From: Holzapfeliella saturejae
GTDB lineage: Bacteria; Bacillota; Bacilli; Lactobacillales; Lactobacillaceae
Assembly: GCF_037546065.1 (NCBI RefSeq)
Contig: NZ_JAWMWG010000005.1
Coordinates: forward strand, 18,731 to 82,730
DNA length: 64,000 bases
Direction of reading: 5' to 3'
A program made the position numbers and the translations under genes. Below are positions 43,331-51,721 of this stretch, piece after piece. Below the pieces are notes generated by a model. It did not search any database and was not told the origin of the DNA. It saw only the letters and a list, made by a program, of their open reading frames with translations. Numbering within the stretch: position 1 is the first letter of the stretch; each line of letters starts with the position of its first letter.

Positions 43331-44050
43331 ATGAAAGATAAAGTTAAAATCGTTGCCCCTATAATAGGAAGAAACTGGGCTGAATTAAAACAGCAGCTTT
43401 TATTAGTTCAAAGTAATAAACCAGATTTGATTGAATGGCGAATAGATACTTTAGAGTCCTTACCAAATGAAAATCAATTGGTAAAGTTTATTCAATTGAT
43501 CAAAGGACATACTTCCTTACCTTTATTAGCTACATTTAGAACAGCTACAGAGGGTGGTAATTTAGAAATATCAGATAAACTGTATATTGAATTATTGCTA
43601 GCTCTTTGTCAAAATCCAGTAATTTCATTTTTAGATATTGAAGTTAGAATAAATAAAAACGAGATTCTACCTATTATAAAGAGAGCACAGCATAATAAAA
43701 TTAAAGTTATTACCAGTTATCATAATTTTGGCTGTACTCCTACAAATGATGAACTGTATCACAAAATTAGTCGTATGCTAGAGGTTAAACCAGATATTGC
43801 TAAATTAGCGGTTATGCCACATAATGCTAGTGATGTTTTACGATTAATGACATTTTCTTGTGATATTAGTCAAAAAATAGCTCCCAAATTAGTTACGATG
43901 GCTATGGGAAATCTTGGGAAAGTGACAAGAGTAACTCCTGAACTAACCCATTCATTTTTGACTTTTGCAGCTTTAGATGAACAATCTGCTTCAGCTCCCG
44001 GTCAGTTACAGATTGATCAAGCTCGAAATATTATTGAAGAACTGAATTAA
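43331..44050 (+). CDS. aroD: Type I 3-dehydroquinate dehydratase
   Basis: The 239-residue protein is a class I enzyme using a Schiff-base Lys. VAPIIGRNWAELKQQL at the N-terminus, DLIEWRIDTLE, SYHNFGCTP (the His) and IAKLAVMPHNASDVL (the Lys) are typical. It interconverts 3-dehydroquinate and 3-dehydroshikimate. It is 21 bases downstream of aroE, as its operon partner. An A+T palindrome and a terminator follow. Confidence 0.94.
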   Translation: MKDKVKIVAPIIGRNWAELKQQLLLVQSNKPDLIEWRIDTLESLPNENQLVKFIQLIKGHTSLPLLATFRTATEGGNLEISDKLYIELLLALCQNPVISFLDIEVRINKNEILPIIKRAQHNKIKVITSYHNFGCTPTNDELYHKISRMLEVKPDIAKLAVMPHNASDVLRLMTFSCDISQKIAPKLVTMAMGNLGKVTRVTPELTHSFLTFAALDEQSASAPGQLQIDQARNIIEELN

Positions 44051-44067
44051 TTATTAATATATAATTT

Positions 44068-44079
44068 TATAACATTATA
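44068..44079. repeat. A+T near-palindrome TATAACATTATA
   Basis: The same 12-mer occurs at 46999-47010, again right after the stop of the last gene of an operon (aroED here, pyrFE there). Confidence 0.5.
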
Positions 44080-44086
44080 TATTAAA

Positions 44087-44123
44087 TAAAAACCGCTACT
44101 AACCTAATAGCAGCGGTTTTTAT
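44087..44123. terminator. Bidirectional terminator between aroD and MFS gene
   Basis: AAAAACCGCT...AGCGGTTTTT, with inner pairing of ACTA and TAG. Confidence 0.85.
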
Positions 44124-45362
44124 TTAATTTAGATGTAGTTTTTTGAAGCTCGGAATACTTAACATCACTATAAAACTTAGTAAGTACATTACTGATAGAC
44201 TAGCCATTACCATAAAAACGGAGTAATGGTCCATAATCAAACCAATGACAACTGACGAAAATCCACCAATAGCACGCCCAACATTCACAATCACATTATT
44301 TGCAGTAGATCGAATCTCAGTTGGATAAAGTAAGCTAATTACAGCACCATAACCACCAAACATACCGTTTGAACAAAAACCAATAACAGCTCCGGCAATA
44401 ATTAATGCTAAGGCCGATTTAGCTAGTAAAATGCCATAGACAGATAAGGCCGAAGCAATCAAGAACAATCCGAAAGCTTTGCGAGGTCCCAACTTATCAA
44501 GAATTGATCCAAAGGTAACCATTCCTAGGCTCATCCCAATAATCGTTGAAATCATCCAAACTGATGAACCTGAGACATTCAACTGTTGTTGTTTTTGAAC
44601 AATGGAAGGCAGCCAGTTCATCAGACCAAAGTAGCCTGATATTTGAACAATGACCATAAAAGTCAAAGCAACAGTTTGGTAAGCTGTTTTCATGTCTTTA
44701 AATAACAATCCAAAACTTTTAGCAATAGATAGTTTTTTATTTTTTTGCTGTTGTTGACTTTGTAAAAAAGCATCGCTTTCTTTTAGATGCCGACGAATAA
44801 AGAAAACTTGGACGATAGGTAATAATCCAAAAGCAAATAAGACATTCCAACCTAATGTTGGGATAATAATTGCGGCCAAAATAGCAGCTAAAACAGATCC
44901 GATTTGACCACTAATTGCAGCAATTGAACTCATACGACCCACTTGATTTTTGTTGAAATTCTCTGAAATCAAGGCGATTCCGACACCGTATTCACCGCCA
45001 GCACCAATTCCTGCAATAAATCTCAAAATATAAATTAACGTTAAATCTTGCGCAAAGCAAATCCCTGCAGTTGCAAAGGCAAAGATGAAGATGGTATATG
45101 TAAACGTCTTAACGCGGCCAATGCGATCACCAATAATTCCAAACACCACACCGCCTAATAACATACCTAGGTTGGTAACGGATGAAATTAATCCGGCCTG
45201 TCCACCAGATATATGGAATTCAGCAATAATTGATGATAATGAAAATGATAAAAACATCACATCCATATTTTCCAGTGCGAAACCAAGTGCCGTTGACAGT
45301 AAAGTACGTTTTTGATTGACAGACATTTTTTGCTTACTGTCTGCATGAGTTAATTGTTGCAT
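44124..45362 (-). CDS. MFS transporter, aromatic-acid or sugar:proton symporter type
   Basis: The protein has 412 residues from ATG 45362, behind GGAGGAA. An earlier frame start would include that site. There are twelve membrane segments. GIIGDRIGRVKTFTYTIFIF is motif A, and RFIAGIGAGGEYGVGIALI is the G-rich segment of the aromatic-acid:proton and sialate symporters. Because it is convergent with aroE-aroD, a role in uptake of quinate, shikimate or a related acid is plausible but not shown by sequence. Confidence 0.8.
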   Translation of the reverse strand: MQQLTHADSKQKMSVNQKRTLLSTALGFALENMDVMFLSFSLSSIIAEFHISGGQAGLISSVTNLGMLLGGVVFGIIGDRIGRVKTFTYTIFIFAFATAGICFAQDLTLIYILRFIAGIGAGGEYGVGIALISENFNKNQVGRMSSIAAISGQIGSVLAAILAAIIIPTLGWNVLFAFGLLPIVQVFFIRRHLKESDAFLQSQQQQKNKKLSIAKSFGLLFKDMKTAYQTVALTFMVIVQISGYFGLMNWLPSIVQKQQQLNVSGSSVWMISTIIGMSLGMVTFGSILDKLGPRKAFGLFLIASALSVYGILLAKSALALIIAGAVIGFCSNGMFGGYGAVISLLYPTEIRSTANNVIVNVGRAIGGFSSVVIGLIMDHYSVFMVMASLSVMYLLSFIVMLSIPSFKKLHLN

Positions 45363-45520
45363 ATTCAGTTCCTCCAAAATGAACACTCACGGGTGCTCTT
45401 TATTTTATACATTGTCTAGTATTCTGCCACAATAATTAAACAAGTGCAACTTTTTATTTAGAGTTGACTTTTTTTAAGGTAAAACGTAAACTAAGACACA
45501 ACAAATCTTAAATTCTTGCT

Positions 45521-45653
45521 TTAAATGTGTTCAGAGAAGCACACAAGTGAACTTAACTTAATTATTGAGGATACCTGCAGTATAGTTGTATCTATAAGAA
45601 CGGTATCTTTCTGCTCAATTGTTCACTTGTTTAGTTTAAACAAGTGTTTTTTT
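45521..45653 (+). promoter_or_regulatory. PyrR-type attenuator of pyrFE
   Basis: TGTTCAGAGAAGCA (45528-45541) matches the PyrR-binding loop consensus ARUCCNGNGAGGYU except for compensated pairs. It sits in a stem closed by TTAA/TTAA, forming the anti-antiterminator. ACAAGTGAAC (45543-45552) overlaps that stem and pairs with GTTCACTTGT (45621-45630) as the antiterminator. CACTTGTTTA-GTT-TAAACAAGTG (45624-45646) with seven T is the terminator, mutually exclusive with the antiterminator. High UMP should terminate transcription via PyrR. No pyrR gene is in the window. Confidence 0.82.
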
Positions 45654-45667
45654 ATGAGGAGAATTTG

Positions 45668-46363
45668 ATGATGACAAAAATTATGATTGCTATGGACTTT
45701 CAAAATCAATCGCAGGCACTCGACTTCTTGCGACCTTTTGAGGCTCACCCCGAAGATTTACCGATTTTAAAAATAGGTATGGAGCTGTTTTATAAAGAAG
45801 GAGCTGACTTAGTTAGACAATTACGACAAAAAGGTTTTGAAATCTTTTTAGATTTAAAATTGCATGATATTCCACATACAGTTGAACAAGCGATGAAACA
45901 AATTCAAGTACTAGATGTGCAATTTGTGACTATCCATGCACTAGGTGGATCTAAGATGGTTGAATCGGCTCGCAATGGTTTAGGCAGAAAAACACACTTA
46001 CTTGCCGTAACACAACTCACTTCTACTTCATCAGAACAACTCAAATCAGAACAATTAGTTAATGCACCACTGCGTGAAAATGTTGTGCATTTAGCAGAAA
46101 TGGCTTTTCGCTCAGGTGCTGATGGCGTCGTTTCATCTGCTCAAGAAACCCCCACTATTAAAGCCAAGGTTTCAAAAGACTGTCTATCTGTCACACCAGG
46201 CATTCGTTTAAAAAATACTGCACAAGATGATCAAGTGAGAATTACAACTCCGTTAGAAGCACAAGCCTTGGGGAGCGACTACTTGGTTATTGGCCGTTCA
46301 ATTACTCAATCTGCTGAACCATTTGAAACTTATCAACTAATTAAAAGAGAACTAGGAGCATAA
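45668..46363 (+). CDS. pyrF: Orotidine 5'-phosphate decarboxylase
   Basis: The protein has 231 residues from ATG 45668, behind AGGAGA. An earlier in-frame ATG at 45644 lies in the terminator region. MIAMDFQNQSQALDFL, ILKIGMELFY, the catalytic DLKLHDIPHTV (D-x-K-x-x-D) and VTPGIRL are standard. It makes UMP from OMP, the last step of pyrimidine biosynthesis. It is in an operon with pyrE under PyrR-type attenuation. The other pyr genes are not in the window. Confidence 0.96.
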   Translation: MMTKIMIAMDFQNQSQALDFLRPFEAHPEDLPILKIGMELFYKEGADLVRQLRQKGFEIFLDLKLHDIPHTVEQAMKQIQVLDVQFVTIHALGGSKMVESARNGLGRKTHLLAVTQLTSTSSEQLKSEQLVNAPLRENVVHLAEMAFRSGADGVVSSAQETPTIKAKVSKDCLSVTPGIRLKNTAQDDQVRITTPLEAQALGSDYLVIGRSITQSAEPFETYQLIKRELGA

Positions 46364-46365
46364 TC

Positions 46366-46995
46366 ATGATTACAAACAAAAATATTGCTGAAACTATCGC
46401 CTTAGATTTACTAAATATTAAAGCTGTTAAAATTTCGCCAGATAACCCATTTACTTGGGCTAGTGGTATCAAAGCTCCTATTTACACAGATAATAGAAAA
46501 ATTGTTTCCTATCCTAAAATGCGTGGTCTTGTTGCTCAACAATTAGCGAATTTAATTAAAGAACAGTTCCCTAATGCGACTGTGATTGCTGGTGTTGCAA
46601 CAGCTGGGATTCCTCATGCGGCATTAGTTGCTCATCTTTTAGAATTACCGATGATTTATGTTCGTCCAAAACCAAAAGACCATGGTACTAGCCAACAAAT
46701 TGAAGGTGAATTACCCAAAAATGCAGAAGTTGTTATGATTGATGATCTCATTTCAACTGGTCAAAGTGTGTTAAAAGCAGCTGATGTTGTCAAAGCAGCT
46801 GATGCAACGGTTACAGGAATTGTTTCGATTTTTGACTACGAACTCTCTATTAGTTCAGAAAATTTCGAAAAATATGGCACAAAATTTTATTCTGTCACCA
46901 GCTACACCTCTTTAATTAAAGCAGCTGAAGAAAACCAGCTCATTTCAAAAGCCCAATATCTAGCTATTAAAGATTGGCATCACACTGTGAAATAA
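46366..46995 (+). CDS. pyrE: Orotate phosphoribosyltransferase
   Basis: The 209-residue protein has NPFTWASGIKAPIYTDNRKI as the orotate-binding start and VVMIDDLISTGQSVLKAA as the PRPP motif, with MIYVRPKPKDHG between. It forms OMP from orotate. It starts two bases after the pyrF stop, so expression is coupled. Confidence 0.96.
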   Translation: MITNKNIAETIALDLLNIKAVKISPDNPFTWASGIKAPIYTDNRKIVSYPKMRGLVAQQLANLIKEQFPNATVIAGVATAGIPHAALVAHLLELPMIYVRPKPKDHGTSQQIEGELPKNAEVVMIDDLISTGQSVLKAADVVKAADATVTGIVSIFDYELSISSENFEKYGTKFYSVTSYTSLIKAAEENQLISKAQYLAIKDWHHTVK

Positions 46996-47025
46996 AAATA
47001 TAACATTATAGTCTTATACTTTTAT

Positions 47026-47060
47026 AAAAAAGTCTTAACAACTGCTGTTAAGGCTTTTTT
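47026..47060. terminator. Bidirectional terminator after pyrFE
   Basis: AAAAAAGTCTTAACA-ACTGC-TGTTAAGGCTTTTTT. It also ends the minus-strand permease gene. The A+T near-palindrome TATAACATTATA lies just before it at 46999-47010. Confidence 0.9.
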
Positions 47061-48159
47061 ATTGACTAAGTAACCAAATAATAGGTGTTAAGATTAATAA
47101 TAAAAGTAGATTAATCAATGTAAATACGACTAAGAATTTACCTTTTTGTTGACTATACTCTTTAGAAAATTGTTTAAAAGCTAAAATATTAGCTAAAGAA
47201 GCAACTAGTGTCCCTGACCCACCAATATTCGATCCTAGCAATAAGATTGGTCCATTAGATGTAAATTGTGATAACAAAATAGCAGCTGGAAAATTACTAA
47301 TAAATTGACTGCTAATAATTGTCGTAAGATAAGTCTGCCAAGTCGTTGTTGTTAATTGAGTAACCAATTCGTGGACAATAGCTAATCGACCAAAATTACC
47401 AATAATGATAAAAAAACCAATAAACGTTAGTAATAGTCCATAATCAATATCAAGTATAACCTGCCATTTCAGACTTAAACTGCTACCAAGTACGATAATA
47501 AAGGCTAGCCATAAATTAACTAAATTAAGTAATCCTAGCAATGCTATGATGAAGCTAAAAACTAAAATAAGCTGGCTCTTTTTAGCAATTGATTGATAGG
47601 TATAATTGGTTTTGGTGAGTGGTTTTCTTTTGAAAAAGAACGTACTAAGTGTAAGTAGTATAAAACTTGTGACTGATAAGATCCAGGTCGACTGGAAAAA
47701 AGATAGTAAAGATAAGTGATAATTAGCGACTAGATAAATATTCTGTGGGTTTCCAAAGGGTGTCACAGCACTCCCTAAGTTAGCAGCGATAGTTAATAGC
47801 ACTACAGGCATAATTACTGATAGGTTTTGCCTTTTGGCAATAGTTAAATAAAGCGGAACAAGTGTTAGAATGGCAACATCGTTAGTCAATAACATTGAAC
47901 TAAAGAATGAAAAACCCACCATGATTTGCATGAGCTGTTGCTGATTTTTGGTAATATTAATCAAAAACTGACTAATGTTCTTTAAAATACCAAACTGAGT
48001 ACATCCGGCAATCACTAGCATTAGCATAGTCAATGAACCTATGGTGTGCCAATTAATATCAGACACTCTGGGGGAGCTGACAAAACTGGTTAAACCAGCC
48101 AACACTACTGATCCCCACATCAAATAATCTTTCTTTAATGCTTTTAGAATTTGGATCAT
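47059..48159 (-). CDS. ArsB/NhaD-superfamily (SLC13-type) permease
   Basis: The 366-residue protein has about ten membrane segments. The first half has the re-entrant LTIAANLGSAVTPFGNPQNI motif (NLG...PxGNPxN), typical of ArsB/NhaD and SLC13 transporters. A similar but degenerate element, LLLGSNIGGSGTLVASLAN, closes the second half. Substrates in this superfamily include arsenite, sodium and dicarboxylates. No ars genes are near, so an anion or dicarboxylate is as likely. It is a single gene. The small ORF at 48349 lies on the same strand, 110 bases upstream. Confidence 0.82.
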   Translation of the reverse strand: MIQILKALKKDYLMWGSVVLAGLTSFVSSPRVSDINWHTIGSLTMLMLVIAGCTQFGILKNISQFLINITKNQQQLMQIMVGFSFFSSMLLTNDVAILTLVPLYLTIAKRQNLSVIMPVVLLTIAANLGSAVTPFGNPQNIYLVANYHLSLLSFFQSTWILSVTSFILLTLSTFFFKRKPLTKTNYTYQSIAKKSQLILVFSFIIALLGLLNLVNLWLAFIIVLGSSLSLKWQVILDIDYGLLLTFIGFFIIIGNFGRLAIVHELVTQLTTTTWQTYLTTIISSQFISNFPAAILLSQFTSNGPILLLGSNIGGSGTLVASLANILAFKQFSKEYSQQKGKFLVVFTLINLLLLLILTPIIWLLSQ

Positions 48160-48268
48160 TATAAACTCCTTTTTTATTGTATTATCTCATATTTTAATCG
48201 CTTTTAACTTTCTTAACTATCTTTGAGAAATCATAAACTCTTTGTCACAAAATATTCACATTTGAGGA

Positions 48269-48349
48269 TTATAGTATGGGTACAGTCGATGAAGGGAATC
48301 CCCAATCCCCCGGCTGGACTACTACAAGTGTAGTTAACTTTCTTTTCAT
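48269..48349 (-). CDS. 26-residue peptide ORF with strong ribosome-binding site
   Basis: GGAGGAG and five bases precede ATG 48349. The frame codes a 26-residue peptide that starts MKRKLTTLVVVQPGDWG, has three consecutive Val and ends PIL before TAA at 48269. Its DNA is markedly richer in G+C than its surroundings (GGGGGATTGGGGATTCCC) and self-complementary. A stem (ATCAACTT/AAGTTGAT, 48382-48400) lies upstream. It could be a leader peptide for the permease at 47059 or a small independent peptide. No relative was recognised. Confidence 0.55.
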   Translation of the reverse strand: MKRKLTTLVVVQPGDWGFPSSTVPIL

Positions 48350-48404
48350 TCTTACTCCTCCAAGTAGATATGAACAAGTTCATCAACTTTTTAAGTTGAT
48401 ATAA

Positions 48405-48446
48405 ATAAAAAACGTCTAGGACTTACCCCTCCTAGGCGTTTTTTAT
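48405..48446. terminator. Terminator of the thirteen-permease operon
   Basis: AACGTCTAGGA...TCCTAGGCGTT is an 11-bp stem with one G-U, and has A6 before it and T6 after it. It lies five bases beyond the last permease stop. Confidence 0.93.
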
Positions 48447-48450
48447 TTGC

Positions 48451-49083
48451 TTATTTTCCTCGACGAGCTTTATATGTGGCAGAAATTGTAATTTCAGCAT
48501 ATTTGACAAGATAATGGAGTACTATTATTTCGATAACAGCTATTAAACAGTAAATACTAATAGTCATTAAATTGCTGATTCCTACTATATGAGTAATGAT
48601 AATAATAGCTGGCAAAGCAACTAAAATGACCAATATTATCGTCATATTAACCAGCATTGTCACAAATCGGGAAGTATTTTTTAAATAATACTGAAAGTAA
48701 ACATAAATATTTGAAAATAGTATTGCACAGAATAGAATAACTAAAATTTGGCTATAGTCTGATATTGTATTTCTCATTGTCAATGTCAGTAAGGATAGTG
48801 TATTGCCGTTCAGTAAATTTATAATCAGTATTAACCCTAAATAAATTAAACTGTTAATGCTAGCAATAATCAGTAAATACTTAAAAAAAGTCTTTCGAGT
48901 AAAGTTATGCTGCATAGGAAAATCAACATTTGGCACGAAAAAAGATAGTATAGCTATCATCAGATAGATATCAGATCCTCCTATTAAGCCAACATTCATT
49001 ATAGTAAACCAAAATAAAAGCCACGACGAATTAAGTAAAGTAATACCAAGTTGCCTAATACCTATCGGAATTAATCTTTTCAA
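48451..49083 (-). CDS. Array permease 13 (last of thirteen small ABC-permease paralogues)
   Basis: The 210-residue protein has six hydrophobic segments. The shared motif after segment 2 reads NVDFPMQHNFTRKTFFKYL. It starts MKRLIPIGIRQLG, the same as permease 12 for the first nine residues, and both end with LVKxxxITI, so these two are the most recent duplicates. It carries no ATP-binding motif and must depend on an ATPase. The one encoded at the head of the operon is the obvious candidate. The 21-base gap to permease 12 holds a good ribosome site. Confidence 0.72.
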   Translation of the reverse strand: MKRLIPIGIRQLGITLLNSSWLLFWFTIMNVGLIGGSDIYLMIAILSFFVPNVDFPMQHNFTRKTFFKYLLIIASINSLIYLGLILIINLLNGNTLSLLTLTMRNTISDYSQILVILFCAILFSNIYVYFQYYLKNTSRFVTMLVNMTIILVILVALPAIIIITHIVGISNLMTISIYCLIAVIEIIVLHYLVKYAEITISATYKARRGK

Positions 49084-49104
49084 AGTCTTCCTCTTTTCTT
49101 TTTA

Positions 49105-49740
49105 TTATTTCTTACCATATCTTCGCATAGCTACGGTAATGTCGACGTTTTTGACTAAAAAGTATAATAGCACTAGTTCAATAACGGCTAGTAATGCTAA
49201 TATGCTACTAATCAAACCAGAAGAAAGGTAATAAGTATTCATAGTAGAAACGCTTATTACAACTATTATTGCAGCGAGCAATATGATTATAACATTAATA
49301 AAATTAGCAATAGAATTAGGAAGTTTATGAAATATATATTGTCCATAATAAAAGCACATCATAAAAAGCATGGCTGTAAAAAAGGCTAAAGTGACCAAAA
49401 TCAGGTTGACTATTGATAGTTCAAGAGGATAAGTTGCTAAGGTTACTGGTAGATTAAAAATAGCGGTTATTCCCCAAATTGTTATCACATAAATCAGACT
49501 ACTTATAATCAACATAATTCCAAGATATTTAAAAATACTCTGTCGTGTTATCCCATATTGAAGTGGTAAATCTACATTAGGTAGATTAAATGCACCTATC
49601 AGTATAATCAAGACTATATCTGTATCAGCAGAACTAGATGGTCTAGCTATTTCGGCGTAGCCCGTTATTAATGTTAAAATGACCGAAATTCCGAGTACTT
49701 GACATAAATGGTTAATACCTATGGGTATTAATCTTTTCAA
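49105..49740 (-). CDS. Array permease 12
   Basis: The 211-residue protein has six hydrophobic segments. Its motif is NVDLPLQYGITRQSIFKYL, in which the Asn before x-[ST]-R-[KQ] is replaced by Gly. It shares its start (MKRLIPIGI) and end (LVKNVDITV) with permease 13. Its first loop (YAEIARPSSSADTD) is unlike that of any neighbour, so the external loop has diverged faster than the cytosolic face. Confidence 0.72.
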   Translation of the reverse strand: MKRLIPIGINHLCQVLGISVILTLITGYAEIARPSSSADTDIVLIILIGAFNLPNVDLPLQYGITRQSIFKYLGIMLIISSLIYVITIWGITAIFNLPVTLATYPLELSIVNLILVTLAFFTAMLFMMCFYYGQYIFHKLPNSIANFINVIIILLAAIIVVISVSTMNTYYLSSGLISSILALLAVIELVLLYFLVKNVDITVAMRRYGKK

Positions 49741-49755
49741 AATATTCCTCCTTCC

Positions 49756-50424
49756 TTATTTATTGACCCGTAAAGAATCGCTTAATTCAATCCGTTTACT
49801 TCCTTCTAAAGCTTTTAAATTGTTATATAAATAATAAGTCTCAAAAGATAGGACCAAGATAAAAAGAACACCTACTATCAAATCAAGAATTATGCTATTT
49901 AACTTTATTTGATAAGCTATTGAGTTATACAAACTAGCAATCAGAACAACAACTATGATTTCAACAAGCCATAGGCTAAACAATTTAAAATAGCGTGTAA
50001 CATCTAAAGTTTGATTGATGATTAGCATAAATAATGTAAACCAATTATATAAACTTGTCAGTAAACAAAATAAAAAGAAATAGTCTGATAACGTGAAAAC
50101 ATCAAAATACATCGCTGATATTTTGAAATGAAAGATAATGTTAATAAACATTAGTGCAGATATAACCATTAAAGACTGTAAAATTGAAAGTACCATAATG
50201 AAAGACGTTAATTTTTTCTTAGATAAATTGAGTTGCATAGCAAAATTGATATCTAATGATGTCATGGTTATGATTGCTCCAAAAAAGACTGGCAGCATAT
50301 TGACCGTTATATCTTGTTTGAAGTAATAGCTCTTAGCTGAAATTAAGATCATAACACCCACGATAAATAACGATAGCCATAATTGATTTCTTGAAATGGC
50401 TAAAAATTTATTAATTTGTTTCAT
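49756..50424 (-). CDS. Array permease 11
   Basis: The 222-residue protein is the longest of the array, with six hydrophobic segments. Its motif is SLDINFAMQLNLSKKKLTSF. The C-terminal tail (LKALEGSKRIELSDSLRVNK) is longer and more polar than in the others. Its start overlaps the stop of permease 10 by one base (TAATG type), so translation is coupled. Confidence 0.7.
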   Translation of the reverse strand: MKQINKFLAISRNQLWLSLFIVGVMILISAKSYYFKQDITVNMLPVFFGAIITMTSLDINFAMQLNLSKKKLTSFIMVLSILQSLMVISALMFINIIFHFKISAMYFDVFTLSDYFFLFCLLTSLYNWFTLFMLIINQTLDVTRYFKLFSLWLVEIIVVVLIASLYNSIAYQIKLNSIILDLIVGVLFILVLSFETYYLYNNLKALEGSKRIELSDSLRVNK

Positions 50425-51032
50425 TAATTATTCCTCAATTGTTGCTTCAAATCAAATGGACTAATAAAATCGGTAGATTTGAACCATTTCCATAGAACAA
50501 TAGTTTCTATTACTATTAAGAACAGTGGTACGTAAATAAAAATATTATTTAGCCAGAAAAAACTAATCATAGGTATAATGATAATAGAGTAAATAAACCA
50601 AAATAGAAAATAGACGCCATATTTATGAGTAGATCTATAAATTGCAAGTTGAATTGTAACACCACTTAAAAAAGCAAAGATTGCTGTAATTAAAATTAAG
50701 ACATAATTAATAACTGCCCTACCAAACCCATAAAATATTAGGCTAACTTGTTGATGGAAAACAACGTCTAGTAGCCAAATAAATAGTATTAAAATTCCTG
50801 CTTGTAAAACTGACCAAAGCAAAGCCATTTGCCAGATTGATTTTCTAGAAAAATTATGTTGAATAGCGTAGTTAACATCGATTGTTTTTAAATACGGAAT
50901 AACTAGAAAATAAAAATAGATAGTACCGGGTACGTTCAGTAAAGCTGTTATAGCTATTATCGCCAATAAGTAAAGTGTACTTATTAAAAATAGTTTGCCG
51001 TTGTTTATAGTTAAAATAAATTGTCTAATCAT
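50424..51032 (-). CDS. Array permease 10
   Basis: The 202-residue protein has six hydrophobic segments. Its motif, TIDVNYAIQHNFSRKSIWQM, is close to the array consensus and most like that of permease 13. After the last segment it ends KWFKSTDFISPFDLKQQLRN. It is linked to permease 11 by a one-base overlap. Confidence 0.72.
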   Translation of the reverse strand: MIRQFILTINNGKLFLISTLYLLAIIAITALLNVPGTIYFYFLVIPYLKTIDVNYAIQHNFSRKSIWQMALLWSVLQAGILILFIWLLDVVFHQQVSLIFYGFGRAVINYVLILITAIFAFLSGVTIQLAIYRSTHKYGVYFLFWFIYSIIIIPMISFFWLNNIFIYVPLFLIVIETIVLWKWFKSTDFISPFDLKQQLRNN

Positions 51033-51065
51033 GATTGATTTCCTCTCTAGATTAGTGAGGGTACA

Positions 51066-51716
51066 CTAGTCGACTGCTTCTTTAGTAATAGCTTGCCAGT
51101 CTACGTCTGGACGGTTTAGTAATTGCTTTAACAGCACATATTCAACAACCAATCCAACAATAAATCCAACAATAAATCCAACACCAATAACAGCTAAAAG
51201 TAAGGTGTTATTTAGGTTTCCTGCTAAGAAACGGTAAACAAAAGAAGCAATACCACCAAATAAAATTGCAAATGTATAGTAGAAAAATTGCGGTACAATC
51301 GGATCACGTTTAGGTCTTTTTTGATTAATTCTCAATGTAAACAAGTTCACTGAAATCATAAGCAAGGCAATTACAGCAAATACATAGCCATATCCAATAG
51401 CATTCAATTTTTCAATACCTGAAATTGTGGCTGGCATGAAGAATGATTCTAAATAAATTAATCCTATGTATAGCAAGCTACCCAAAATACCTGAACCCAA
51501 TGTGTAAGTTAATTGCTCATTTCGAGATAAGTTTAATTTTTGGCTGTTCTTCAAATCGCTTTGTCCAAATATTGGAATAGTGAACGCAATTGATAATACA
51601 TCTATCCCCATACTAGATTTGAATAGATAGTTAAAAATCGCCCAAACTATCCCTAAAATAACGGCTAAATATGTTGCTGTAAAAAGTGTGTTTTTACTGT
51701 AAGTTAAAAATTTCAT
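51066..51716 (-). CDS. Array permease 9
   Basis: The 216-residue protein has six hydrophobic segments. The motif, QSDLKNSQKLNLSRNEQLTY, keeps N-x-S-R but not the basic residue after Arg. A Lys/Arg-rich loop (RINQKRPKRDPIVPQ) follows segment 4. The end, LLKQLLNRPDVDWQAITKEA, is more acidic than in the other members. The spacing of 33 bases to permease 10 is among the widest in the array. Confidence 0.68.
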   Translation of the reverse strand: MKFLTYSKNTLFTATYLAVILGIVWAIFNYLFKSSMGIDVLSIAFTIPIFGQSDLKNSQKLNLSRNEQLTYTLGSGILGSLLYIGLIYLESFFMPATISGIEKLNAIGYGYVFAVIALLMISVNLFTLRINQKRPKRDPIVPQFFYYTFAILFGGIASFVYRFLAGNLNNTLLLAVIGVGFIVGFIVGLVVEYVLLKQLLNRPDVDWQAITKEAVD

Positions 51717-51721
51717 GCTAA

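Noticed and set aside
45644..45667. Earlier start for pyrF
   Set aside because: It has no ribosome site and lies in the T-run of the pyr terminator. ATG 45668 follows AGGAGA.
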